In this document: in pieces, positions 25,802-34,136 of the stretch | Layout of the letters: every line of letters starts with the position of its first letter | Position numbering within the stretch: position 1 is the first letter of the stretch | Source: Kaistia terrae | Lineage (GTDB): Bacteria > Pseudomonadota > Alphaproteobacteria > Rhizobiales > Kaistiaceae | Length of the DNA: 64,000 nucleotides | Reading direction: 5' to 3' | NCBI RefSeq assembly: GCF_026344005.1 | Contig: NZ_JAPKNH010000004.1 | Coordinates: forward strand, 186,001-250,000 | The notes under the pieces: model-generated | The model's input: the letters and a program-made list of their open reading frames with translations, nothing else | Database searches by the model: none | Told to the model about the DNA's origin: nothing | Program-made: the position numbers and the translations under genes

Positions 25802-26446
25802 TCAGGTCCGGTTCAGGCGGCGTTCGAACCGGCGCGCCATGACCGACATCGGGAAGCAGATGGCGAAATAGATCAGCGCCGCGATGGTGAAGACGGTGAA
25901 GGGCATGAAGGTCGAGTTGTTGATGACCTTGGCCGAGTAGGTGAGGTCGAAGAAGCCGATCACCACCGCATAGGAGGTGTTCTTGACGATCTGGACCAGG
26001 AAGCCGACCGTCGGCGGCACGGCCATGCGCAGCGCCTGCGGCAGGATGACGAAGACGAAGCGCTGCGTATTGGTCAGCGCCAAGCATTCGCCCGCTTCCC
26101 ACTGCGTCTTCGGCACGGCCTGGATGCAGCCGCGCCAGATCTCGCCGAGATAGGCGCTGGAATAGAGCGTCATCGCGATGCCGGCCGCGACCAGCGCCGG
26201 CACGTCATAGCCGCCGATCGAGATGCCGAAATAGACCACGAACATGATCACCGGCAGCGGAATGCCCTGCACCAGCTGGACGAACAGGCCGGAGACGATC
26301 TTCAGGCTGCGGCGGCGCGAGGCGCGCGCCAGCGCCACCGGCAGGCCGAGCAACGTGCCGCCGACGAAGCCGAGCAGCGACAGGACGATGGTCCAGCCGG
26401 CGCCGCGGAAGATGAAGGCGATCTGCTCGATGGTCAGTCCGAACAT
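25802..26446 (-). CDS. Polar amino-acid ABC transporter permease (cluster 2, inner gene)
   Basis: This 214-residue HisM-type permease contains LVQLVQGIPLPVIMFVVYFG and the coupling loop AGECLALTNTQRFVFVILPQALRMAVPP. The start at 26446 (MFGLTIEQIAFIF) gives normal length; a longer frame through the upstream gene is rejected. It is paralogous to the permease at 20243-20890. Confidence 0.92.
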   Translation of the reverse strand: MFGLTIEQIAFIFRGAGWTIVLSLLGFVGGTLLGLPVALARASRRRSLKIVSGLFVQLVQGIPLPVIMFVVYFGISIGGYDVPALVAAGIAMTLYSSAYLGEIWRGCIQAVPKTQWEAGECLALTNTQRFVFVILPQALRMAVPPTVGFLVQIVKNTSYAVVIGFFDLTYSAKVINNSTFMPFTVFTIAALIYFAICFPMSVMARRFERRLNRT

Positions 26447-26499
26447 GGGCGGAATCCGTGCATCGTGGAAGGGCGGGGCGGGCGTCGGATAGGCGATCG

Positions 26500-27198
26500 C
26501 TAAAGCGGGGTTCCCAGGCGCCGGCGGCGCGGGAAGGAGACCTGCGCGACGCCGAGCAGCGTCAACCGCAGCAGGCACGCCATGACGAAGTAGATGACGG
26601 CGATGACGAGATAGACCTCGAAGCCGCGGAAGGTGAAGGACTGGATCATGTAGGCGACGCCGGTCAGCTCTTCCGCCGAGATCTGCGACATGATCGAGGT
26701 CGCCAGCATCATCAGCACGAACTGGCTGACGAGGGCCGGATAGACCCGCTCGACCGCCTGCGGAATCTGCACCGACCAGAGGCTCTGGCTCGGCTTCAGC
26801 GCCAGGCAGGCGGCGGCTTCCAGCTGGCCCTTGGGAATGCTCAGGAAACCGGCGCGCATGATCTCGGCCGTATAGGCGCCGACATTGATGACCAGCGCGA
26901 TGACGGCGGCCGGGAACGGCCCGACGCGGACCTGCAGGACCGCCAGCCCGAAGAACAGCCAGAACACCTGGATGATCAGCGGCGTGTTGCGGATGCCCTC
27001 GACATAGATGGTGACGATGCGCTGCACCCAGGGCGGGCCATAGAGCCGTCCGATCGCGCAGCTGGTGCCAAGCGCGAAGCCCGGAACGATCGAAACGATG
27101 GTCATTCCCAGCGTCAGCCAGATTCCATGCCAAAGCTCCGGCATATAATCGTTCAGGAACGAGAAATCGAATTCATATGACAAGGCGCAACCCCGCAC
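26500..27198 (-). CDS. Polar amino-acid ABC transporter permease (cluster 2, first gene)
   Basis: The protein is about 232 residues from a GTG at 27198, or about 227 from a TTG at 27183. The TTG version (LSYEFDFSFLND) aligns best with the start of the cluster-1 paralogue (SYTFDFSFLL), and neither start is ATG. Motifs include YVEGIRNTPLIIQVFWLFFGLAVLQ and AAACLALKPSQSLWSVQIPQAVERVYPAL. It is the first gene of operon 2 and forms a heterodimeric channel with the next gene product. Confidence 0.9.
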   Translation of the reverse strand: MRGCALSYEFDFSFLNDYMPELWHGIWLTLGMTIVSIVPGFALGTSCAIGRLYGPPWVQRIVTIYVEGIRNTPLIIQVFWLFFGLAVLQVRVGPFPAAVIALVINVGAYTAEIMRAGFLSIPKGQLEAAACLALKPSQSLWSVQIPQAVERVYPALVSQFVLMMLATSIMSQISAEELTGVAYMIQSFTFRGFEVYLVIAVIYFVMACLLRLTLLGVAQVSFPRRRRLGTPL

Positions 27199-27420
27199 AT
27201 TCCGTAACGATGTGGCATCGAAACGGACCCGTATTTCTAAATTATAAGTTTGGAAGTGGCGCGCTCTCTATCGAGATCTACGTATAGAACCGATTCCTGC
27301 CCTGCAAGCGGTGCCGGCAGTGCTCCCATATCCGGATAATTATTATTGTTTTTCTGTTGACTAGAGCAGATCTAACATGATTGATTGATGCACGCAATAA
27401 CCATTTTAACGGAAATGATC
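27199..27420. other. A/T-rich divergent promoter region
   Basis: This gap of about 220 bp separates amino-acid operon 2 from the altronate-dehydratase gene and is markedly richer in A and T than its surroundings. Two copies of AGATCTA (27274-27280 and 27368-27374) lie about 94 bp apart and could be regulator half-sites. A TTGACT at about 27357 is a possible -35 for the rightward gene. No element is certain. Confidence 0.35.
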
Positions 27421-28959
27421 ATGTCGCTCCCGACGCCGTCATCCCCTGTCATCCAGCTCAACCCGCAAGATAATGTGAGCGTGGCGCGGGCGGTCATTCC
27501 CGCCGGCACCGTGCTGCCCGGCAGCAATGTCGTGGCGCGGAGCGAGATTCCCTCCGGCCACAAGATCTCGATCCAGCCGATCGAGGCGGGCGAGCCGGTG
27601 CTGAAATATGGCCAGGTGATCGGCACGGCGAGCGCCGCGATCCAGCCGGGCGACCATGTGCATCTGCATAATCTCGACATGCAGGAGAGCGACGTCACCC
27701 ACAATTTCGCCGCCGACGCACGGCCGACGCCGCTGCTGCCGGAAGCCGAGCGCCGCACCTTCGAGGGCTATGTCCGCGCCAATGGCGATGTCGGCACGCG
27801 GAACTATATCGGCATCATCACCTCGGTGAACTGCTCGGCCACTGTGTCGCGCGCCATTGCCGACGCCTTCAACCGGGGCGGCGCACTGGACGGTTTTGAG
27901 AATGTCGACGGCGTCGTTGCGCTGACGCATGGCACGGGCTGCGCGATCTCGACCAAGGCCGAGGGCTACACCTATCTGACCCGCACGCTGAGCGGTTACG
28001 CCAAGCATCCGAACTTCGCCGGCATCCTGATGATCGGGCTTGGCTGCGAGACCAACCAGATCGAGCCGATCGTCGAGAAGTTCGGGCTCGACGTCGGGCC
28101 GATGCTGCGCACCATGACGATCCAGCGCCTCGGCGGCGCGCGCAAGACAGTGGAAATCGCCTCCGACATCATCCGCGAGATGCTGCCGATCGCCAACGAA
28201 GCCAAGCGCACGACCGTGCCGCTGTCGGGCCTGAAGCTGGCGCTTCAATGCGGTGGTTCCGACGGCTATTCCGGCATTTCCGCCAATCCGGCGCTGGGCT
28301 ATGCCGCCGACCTCATCGTCCAGAATGGCGGCACCGCCGTGCTCAGCGAGACGCCGGAGATCTACGGCGCCGAGCACCTTTTGACCCGCCGCGCCGTGAC
28401 GCCGGCCGTGGCGCAGAAGCTGGTCGACCGGATCGAGTGGTGGCGCGACTACACCGTGCGTAACGGCGCGGAACTGAACAACAATCCGTCGCACGGCAAC
28501 AAGGCCGGCGGCCTGACCACCATCCTGGAAAAGTCGCTCGGCGCGGTCGCCAAGGGCGGCACCATGCCGCTCGAGGCCGTCTATGAATATGCCGAGCCAA
28601 TCAACCAGACCGGGTTTGTCTTTATGGATACACCCGGCTACGATCCCGTCGCGGTAACGGGGCAGGTCGCGGGCGGCTGCAACGTCATCGTCTTCACCAC
28701 GGGTCGCGGTTCCGTCTCCGGGTTCAAGCCTGCGCCGTGCATCAAGGTCGCTACCAATAGCGAGATGTACGAGCACATGCAGGATGACATGGACGTCAAC
28801 TGCGGCGGCATCGTCACGGGCGAGGATACGATCGAGGCTGCCGGGTTGCGCATCTTCGAATCCGTCATCGCTACGGCGTCGGGCCGGTACACCCTCAGCG
28901 AAGATTTCGGATTTGGCGACAATGAGTTCGTGCCATGGCAAATCGGCGCGGTGACCTGA
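27421..28959 (+). CDS. Altronate dehydratase-family protein (UxaA type, SAF plus C-terminal domain)
   Basis: Starting at 27421 (GGAA upstream) the protein has 512 residues; an ATG at 27388 is possible. An N-terminal SAF domain (about residues 20-95, with HNLDMQESDVTHNF) is followed by the UxaA/GarD dehydratase domain: GYVRANGDVGTRNYIGIITSVNCSA, LTHGTGCAI, LMIGLGCETNQI, LQCGGSDGYSGISANPALG and GGCNVIVFTTGRGS. Family members remove water from D-altronate or D-galactarate using a metal. No uxaB, uxaC or kdgK is nearby, so the true substrate is open. The next gene, a GntR regulator, overlaps its end by 25 bp. Confidence 0.87.
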   Translation: MSLPTPSSPVIQLNPQDNVSVARAVIPAGTVLPGSNVVARSEIPSGHKISIQPIEAGEPVLKYGQVIGTASAAIQPGDHVHLHNLDMQESDVTHNFAADARPTPLLPEAERRTFEGYVRANGDVGTRNYIGIITSVNCSATVSRAIADAFNRGGALDGFENVDGVVALTHGTGCAISTKAEGYTYLTRTLSGYAKHPNFAGILMIGLGCETNQIEPIVEKFGLDVGPMLRTMTIQRLGGARKTVEIASDIIREMLPIANEAKRTTVPLSGLKLALQCGGSDGYSGISANPALGYAADLIVQNGGTAVLSETPEIYGAEHLLTRRAVTPAVAQKLVDRIEWWRDYTVRNGAELNNNPSHGNKAGGLTTILEKSLGAVAKGGTMPLEAVYEYAEPINQTGFVFMDTPGYDPVAVTGQVAGGCNVIVFTTGRGSVSGFKPAPCIKVATNSEMYEHMQDDMDVNCGGIVTGEDTIEAAGLRIFESVIATASGRYTLSEDFGFGDNEFVPWQIGAVT

Positions 28960-29963
28960 CGGTCACGCGAAACGCAGGAGCGGTCAGCGGAGCTTCCGTC
29001 GACCGCACCCCTGCCTATGCCTCGATCACCGACAGGCTGCGGCGCGGCGTTGAAAGCGGCGCCTTGCCTGAGGGGACAGTGCTGCTCGAAGGGCCGCTCG
29101 CGGCTATCTTCGGGTCCAGCCGCTCCCCGGTAAAACAGGCGCTGGCGCGGCTGGAGGAGGAGGGCCTGCTCAGCCGCTTCGACGGCCGCGGCCTTCTCGT
29201 CGGCGCCGCCAGCGAACCGAAGCGGCTGAAGATCACCGCCGAAATGTTCGACATGGACGCGGCGGCGGTCCCAACCCCGAAGCATTTTGCCTGGCAGTCG
29301 CTCTATTATGAATTCGAGCGCGAGGTCATCCTGCGCTCGGTTTTCGGCCGCTTTCGCGTCAACGAGCTGGCTCTGGCGCGGCATTTCGATGTCGGCCGCA
29401 CGGTGGCGCGCGATCTGCTGATCCATGCCCAGCAGGTCGGCATTGTCACCAAGGGCGAGAAATCGCACTGGTGGATCATCCCGCTCGACGAGGCCCGTTT
29501 CCAGGACCTCTACGACCTGCGCCTGCTGCTGGAACCGGCGGCATTGGAAACAGCGGTGGGCGGAATCCCGCCGGCCGTGCTTTCCGCCATGGCGGGGCGG
29601 CTGGAGGACGGCATCAACCGCGCTGGCGACGCGGATATTGCCGAACTCGACGTCCTGGAAGAGGAGCTTCATATCGGCTGCCTCTCCTATGGTCGCAATC
29701 CCGAGATCGTCGAGGCGTTGAAGCGCACCCGCTGCATTCTCGTTTCGGGCAAGCACTTCCAGGTCGCCCTGCAGCGCCAGCCCTTCTTTGACTCCTTTAT
29801 GGAAGAGCATCTGGAGATCCTGCAGGCGATGTCGCGTCAGGACGTCGCCGGCGCCAAGCACCTGCTGCGCGCCCATCTCGAGGCTTCCAGCGAGAAGGCG
29901 GCCGAGCGTCTGGCGGCTTTCCGCGCCACTCACCAGGTATCGCCGACCTCCTATTTCGTCTGA
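28935..29963 (+). CDS. GntR-family regulator with two apparent winged-helix segments and an FCD-like domain
   Basis: At 342 residues this is about 100 longer than usual FCD regulators. Residues 25-95 form a GntR winged helix (ITDRLRRGVESGALPEG, SSRSPVKQALARLEEEGLL). Residues 115-180 look like a second one, with FEREVILRSVFGRFRVNELALARHFDVGRTVARDLLIHAQQVGIV. An FCD-like helical domain (about 185-325) has LYDLRLLLEPAALE and SFMEEHLEILQAM. It overlaps uxaA by 25 bp and so is co-translated with it. It probably regulates that gene; the role of the second DNA-binding segment is inference. Confidence 0.8.
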   Translation: MANRRGDLTVTRNAGAVSGASVDRTPAYASITDRLRRGVESGALPEGTVLLEGPLAAIFGSSRSPVKQALARLEEEGLLSRFDGRGLLVGAASEPKRLKITAEMFDMDAAAVPTPKHFAWQSLYYEFEREVILRSVFGRFRVNELALARHFDVGRTVARDLLIHAQQVGIVTKGEKSHWWIIPLDEARFQDLYDLRLLLEPAALETAVGGIPPAVLSAMAGRLEDGINRAGDADIAELDVLEEELHIGCLSYGRNPEIVEALKRTRCILVSGKHFQVALQRQPFFDSFMEEHLEILQAMSRQDVAGAKHLLRAHLEASSEKAAERLAAFRATHQVSPTSYFV

Positions 29964-30072
29964 CCGACAAGTCGGCCGGCAGCCCATTGGAATGTCCGTC
30001 TTCCGCATGGCGGCTGCCTGTGCCATCGTCAGGCCTATCTGACGACAAAATGAAAAAGCGGAGCAGCGGCGG

Positions 30073-31056
30073 ATGGACGGTCAGCGGCGGCGGACCAAGG
30101 TGACGGAAAGCCCGCAGCCTGGCGGGGCAGGGCGCCCTCGCGACCGTGGCAGCGTCCTCACCATTTCCGTCGAGGACGCCCAGTCGGCCGCCAACGATAT
30201 CCTTGCCGCCATCCTCGACCGCGAGCCCAGCCTTTCCAAATCGCACCGCAAGATCGCCCAGGCGATCCTCGGCTATCCGCGCGTCTTCGTCGAAAAGCCG
30301 ATCGAGGAACTGGTGCCGTGGATCGGCGTCTCGGCGCCGACCGTCACCCGCTTCAGCCGGGAAGTCGGCTGCGACGGGCTTCGTGATCTCAAGCTGAAGA
30401 TCATGGGCAGCATGCGGGTTGGGCTGCAATATCTGGAGCCGCAGACCCCGCCCGCCAACCTGGCCGAGGTGGGCGAGCGCGTCGCCATGCGGGCGCAGCG
30501 CGCCATCGTCAACGCGCAGAAATCGATCGATCTTGAAGCGCTTGAACGGGCCATCGAGATCGTCAGCCGCAGTCGCATGATCTATGCGTTCGGCTCGGGC
30601 GGCGTCTCCAGCTGGCTGATCGAGGAGTTCCACAACCGGCTGTTCCGGCTCGGCCTGCATGTCAGCACCAGTGCTGATCACCAGATGCAGATGATGCTGG
30701 CCGCCACAGTCGGGCGCGGGGATGTCATCTTCTGCTCGTCGCTCAGCGGCACCAATCCCGAACTAATGCGCGCATTGCGAATCGGCGCCGATTATGGCGC
30801 GCAGACCATCGGGCTGACCGTCGCCGGAACGCCGCTGGCCGACATGGTCGATATCTCGCTCGCCGTGAATGTCGCCGACGACGGCGACGTGCTCGGGCCG
30901 ACCTCGGTGCGCTATGCCTTCCTGGCCGTGATCGACATGCTCGCCTATGGCGCGGCGGTGCGCAGCCGCCCGGCGGCGCTGGAGAAGCTGCGGCGGATCA
31001 AGCAGCAATTCACCGTCCATCGCGATTCCGATACCAGCAAGCCGCTGGCGGATTGA
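30073..31056 (+). CDS. MurR/RpiR-family transcriptional regulator (HTH plus SIS domain)
   Basis: This 327-residue protein carries an N-terminal HTH_6 domain at about residues 45-120 (LSKSHRKIAQAILGYP, IGVSAPTVTRFSREVGCDGLRDLKLKIM). A SIS phosphosugar-binding domain follows at about 160-290 (RMIYAFGSGGVSSWLIEEF, GDVIFCSSLSGTNPELMRAL). Such proteins sense phosphorylated sugars or amino sugars. It is encoded just upstream of an amidohydrolase and a carbohydrate ABC importer, which it may control; a shared 31-bp element precedes both. Confidence 0.9.
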   Translation: MDGQRRRTKVTESPQPGGAGRPRDRGSVLTISVEDAQSAANDILAAILDREPSLSKSHRKIAQAILGYPRVFVEKPIEELVPWIGVSAPTVTRFSREVGCDGLRDLKLKIMGSMRVGLQYLEPQTPPANLAEVGERVAMRAQRAIVNAQKSIDLEALERAIEIVSRSRMIYAFGSGGVSSWLIEEFHNRLFRLGLHVSTSADHQMQMMLAATVGRGDVIFCSSLSGTNPELMRALRIGADYGAQTIGLTVAGTPLADMVDISLAVNVADDGDVLGPTSVRYAFLAVIDMLAYGAAVRSRPAALEKLRRIKQQFTVHRDSDTSKPLAD

Positions 31057-31154
31057 TCCGACTCTGCAATCCGGGCAGGGCAAAACTGCCCAAGAATTGA
31101 TTTTTCAGATCATTTTGTCATCGCCCTGCGAATGCATGTCGGTGCGATTCCAGA

Positions 31155-31185
31155 AAATGACGAGAAAATGAAAAATTCGCTTGGC
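31155..31185. promoter_or_regulatory. Shared 31-bp upstream element, copy 1
   Basis: This A-rich segment begins AAATGACG and ends AAAAATTCGCTTGGC. It matches 25 of 31 positions with 32578-32608. It lies 120 bp upstream of the amidohydrolase start, in an A/T-rich leader after the RpiR gene. It may be a binding site for the adjacent RpiR-type regulator or a shared promoter element. Confidence 0.4.
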
Positions 31186-31304
31186 GAGTCGGCCGTTCGA
31201 TGCTCATCATCGGGCCATCAAGGGATGCGGTTCTCCGGCCCGTATGGGCCAAGCGCCGTGACCTTCGCCGCTCCTGCCTTCACAACACAAAGCACCCGCG
31301 CATC

Positions 31305-32441
31305 ATGCCATTTGACCTCGTTCTCCAGAAGGGTCGGGTCATCGATCCGTCCCAGGGTATCGATCGCGTCACCGACGTCGCCTTCGCAGATGGCAAGGTC
31401 GCGGCGATCGGCGACGGGCTCGACACGACGGGGGCGGACATTCGCGATGTCTCCGGCAAGATCGTCACTCCCGGCCTGATCGACCTGCACACCCATGTCT
31501 ATTGGGGTGGCACCTCGCTCGGCGTCGATGCCGAGGATTATGCCAGGCAGAGCGCGGTGACGACCAGCGTCGACACCGGCAGCGCTGGCCCCGGCAATTT
31601 TCCAGGTTTCCGCAAGCATGTTATCGAGCCAAGCGCCGTCCGCATCCTCGCCTACCTGCATGTCTCCTTCGCCGGCATCTATGCCTTCTCCAATCGCATC
31701 ATGGTGGGCGAGAGCCACGACATGCGCCTGATGGCGGCGCAGGATGCTTTTGAGGTGGCGGACGCCAATCGCGATGTCATCGTCGGCATCAAGGTGCGCA
31801 TCGGCCGCCATGCCAGCGGCGACAGCGGCATCGCGCCGCTCGATATCGCGCTGCAGGTTTCTGACGAGCTCGGCATGCCGATGATGGTGCATATCGACGA
31901 GCCCCCGCCTTCCTATGAGGCGGTCGTGGACCGGCTGCGGCCGGGTGACGTGCTGACCCATTGTTTCCGCCCGTTCCCCAACGCGCCGATCGACGGCCGG
32001 GGCAAGATCAAGCCGGAGGTGATCGCGGCGCGCGAGCGCGGCGTGATCTTCGACATCGGCCATGGCATGGGCTCGTTCGCCTGGAAGACGGGACGCGCCA
32101 TGCTGGAGCAGGGTTTTGCGCCCGATACGATCTCTTCCGACGTGCATGCGCTTTGCATCAACGGCCCGGCCTTCGACCAGGTCACGACCCTGTCGAAATT
32201 CCTCAACCTCGGCATGCCGCTCGGCGACGTCATCGCCGCCTCGACCATCAACGCCGCCAAGGCGCTCGGCCGGCCGGAACTCGGCACGCTGAAGCCGGGC
32301 AGCCCGGGCGACGCCAGCATTCTTTCCATCCGCCAGGGCAGCTTTCCGCTGGAGGATTCGCGCGCGCAGGTTGTCACGGCGAACGAGCGCATTTTTGCCG
32401 ATGGCGTCGTCGTCGCCGGGCGCTGGTGGCATTCGAACTAA
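31305..32441 (+). CDS. Amidohydrolase/deacetylase-family metal-dependent hydrolase
   Basis: From ATG 31305 this gives 378 residues (start uncertain: no clear ribosome binding site, upstream in-frame starts exist). The full binuclear amidohydrolase set is present: DLHTHVYWGG (two His), VGIKVRIG (probable carboxylated Lys), MVHIDEPP (His), THCFRP (His) and SSDVHALC (Asp). The sequence resembles the EF_0837-like deacetylase branch, found near 2-dehydro-3-deoxy-phosphogluconate aldolase-type genes, and dihydroorotase-like hydrolases. It would cleave an N-acyl or cyclic amide bond in the cytosol. It lies between an RpiR regulator and a sugar importer, which hints at an amino-sugar or acyl-amino substrate. 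Confidence 0.85.
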   Translation: MPFDLVLQKGRVIDPSQGIDRVTDVAFADGKVAAIGDGLDTTGADIRDVSGKIVTPGLIDLHTHVYWGGTSLGVDAEDYARQSAVTTSVDTGSAGPGNFPGFRKHVIEPSAVRILAYLHVSFAGIYAFSNRIMVGESHDMRLMAAQDAFEVADANRDVIVGIKVRIGRHASGDSGIAPLDIALQVSDELGMPMMVHIDEPPPSYEAVVDRLRPGDVLTHCFRPFPNAPIDGRGKIKPEVIAARERGVIFDIGHGMGSFAWKTGRAMLEQGFAPDTISSDVHALCINGPAFDQVTTLSKFLNLGMPLGDVIAASTINAAKALGRPELGTLKPGSPGDASILSIRQGSFPLEDSRAQVVTANERIFADGVVVAGRWWHSN

Positions 32442-32903
32442 GGCTCGAAAAGAGGCGGCGGCGCGCCGTTTCGCGCTGCCGTTGCTGACGCCCAGATAAG
32501 GGGCAGAACCGGCAAATATTTGGCTTTTCCGACCAAATAACGTCCAGAGACAATGTTTGAAGCGCTGAATTTTTGTCAAATGACGCAAGAGTAAAAAAAT
32601 CGCTTGGCAGACGCTTCCTGTCCGACAATGATCGAGGGACAGACGGGGGAGTGTAGCGCCCGGCCTGATGGAACGAGGACGAGGAGAGAGTTTCAGCAAG
32701 GCAGGCGGTCTGCCTGTTTTCGGCTTCGAAAGAAGCAGTATTGCCGAAGACGCATCCGGATAGGATGTCGTATCATTCTTCTTGTTGGGCGGCGCGGGGA
32801 ACAAAAAAAATAGCGCCGGACATCGCAAGTCGAATGCAAGGTTACATGAGCATCTATCTAGATCGTTAGACATTCACATCGTGAAGACGACAGGATCAGC
32901 TAA
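32442..32903. other. 462-bp intergenic region upstream of carbohydrate ABC operon
   Basis: No ORF with a plausible start or domain is present on either strand. The region is A/T-rich around 32510-32600 and 32790-32880 and contains the second copy of the 31-bp element (32578-32608). A TTAGACATTCA string lies at 32873-32883, close to the binding-protein gene. It most likely holds the promoter and operator of the importer operon. Confidence 0.5.
32578..32608. promoter_or_regulatory. Shared 31-bp upstream element, copy 2
   Basis: This segment begins AAATGACG and ends AAAAAATCGCTTGGC, aligning without gaps to 31155-31185 with 6 mismatches; the last 15 bases differ at one position. It lies about 300 bp upstream of the binding-protein gene. 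Its presence before two neighbouring transcription units suggests coordinated control. Confidence 0.4.
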
Positions 32904-34136
32904 ATGTACCAGACCAAGAAAAGCAGGGTAATCAGTTTGCTGGCGGGCACTGCCGCCATTGTTTTTGCTTCGACCGCAGCCCAGGCGGAGACCATCCGCG
33001 TCGTGCTCGGTTACTATAGCGCCGCGACGCAGGGCCTGTTCGAGGGCATGGCCAAGGACTTCATGGAGAAGCACCCTGGCGACGAGGTGAAGATCGAAGT
33101 CATCCAGTGGGATAACCTTCAACAGCGCCTGACCACCGACATCGCGGGCGGCACCGAGCCCGACATCGCCATGATCGGCACGCGCTGGCTGGTCGATTAC
33201 GTCAAGAACGACATTGCCGAGCCAATGGATCTGACGCCTGAATTCAAGGCCAGCTTCATCGAGTCGTTCCTTTCGCCCTCGACCTTCGACGGCACGATGT
33301 ACGGCCTGCCGGTCGCGGCGTCCGCCCGCGCCATGTATTACAACAAGGACCTGCTGGCGAAGGCCGGCGTCAATGAGCCGCCGACCAATTGGGACGGCGT
33401 CGTCGACACCGCCAGGAAGATCAAGGCGCTCGGCACGGATGCCTATGGCTTCGCGCTTCAGGGCAAGGAAATCGAGACCGACGCCTACTGGTACTATTCG
33501 CTCTGGACCCATGGCGGCGAGCTGATCAAGGACGGCAAATCCGGCGTCGCAAGCCCCGAGGCGATCAAGGCGCTGACGCTCTACAAGTCGATGATCGACG
33601 AAGGCCTGACCGAGCCCGATCCGAGCGGCTTGAACCGCCAGGACATCGAGCGCCTGTTCAAACAGGGCCGCATAGGCATGATCCTGACCGGCCCGTGGCT
33701 GCGCGGCCAGATCAAGGCCGACGCCCCGACGTTGAACTATGCGCTTTCGCCGATCCCCGAGGGCACTACCAAGGCAACCTATGGCGTCACCGATACGCTG
33801 ATGGTCTTCAAGTCGAGCAAGCAGAAAGAGCTCGCCATGAAGTTCCTGACCGAGACGGCGTTCAGCCCGAAATGGCGCATCGAGTTCTCGACCAAGGAAG
33901 GCTTCCTGCCGGTCATGAAGGAAGAGGCCGCCGCGCCGGTCTTCGCCGATGACCCGCAGCTCAAGGCCTTCACCGACATGCTGCCCTACGCCCGCTTCGC
34001 ACCGCCGGTCGCGAACTGGGAGCAGATGGTCGACGCGGTGATCGCCGCTGTCCAGAAGGTCTATATTGGCCAGGCCCAGCCTGAAGCCGCCCTGAAGGAA
34101 GCCGCGGCGACGATCGATGGCCTTATCCAGCAATAA
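32904..34136 (+). CDS. Carbohydrate ABC transporter substrate-binding protein (family 1, MalE-like)
   Basis: This 410-residue periplasmic protein has signal peptide MYQTKKSRVISLLAGTAAIVFASTAAQA. It shows family 1 blocks: AMAKDFMEKHPGDEVKIE-type start, DIAGGTEPDIAMIGTRW, YGLPVAASARAMYYNKDLLAKAGV, PPTNWD and GRIGMILTGPWL. It would capture an oligosaccharide or glycoside. It is followed by two permease genes, the first overlapping by 20 bp, but no ATPase gene is in the cluster. Confidence 0.92.
   Translation: MYQTKKSRVISLLAGTAAIVFASTAAQAETIRVVLGYYSAATQGLFEGMAKDFMEKHPGDEVKIEVIQWDNLQQRLTTDIAGGTEPDIAMIGTRWLVDYVKNDIAEPMDLTPEFKASFIESFLSPSTFDGTMYGLPVAASARAMYYNKDLLAKAGVNEPPTNWDGVVDTARKIKALGTDAYGFALQGKEIETDAYWYYSLWTHGGELIKDGKSGVASPEAIKALTLYKSMIDEGLTEPDPSGLNRQDIERLFKQGRIGMILTGPWLRGQIKADAPTLNYALSPIPEGTTKATYGVTDTLMVFKSSKQKELAMKFLTETAFSPKWRIEFSTKEGFLPVMKEEAAAPVFADDPQLKAFTDMLPYARFAPPVANWEQMVDAVIAAVQKVYIGQAQPEAALKEAAATIDGLIQQ

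Noticed and set aside
32604-32620. Possible sigma-54 promoter (TTGGCA...TTCC)
   Set aside because: The -12 element is wrong (no GC at the required spacing), and the string is explained as part of the shared 31-bp element.
31218-32873. 551-codon frame antisense to the amidohydrolase
   Set aside because: It covers a gene with a complete metal-site motif set on the other strand, and its own translation shows no domain.
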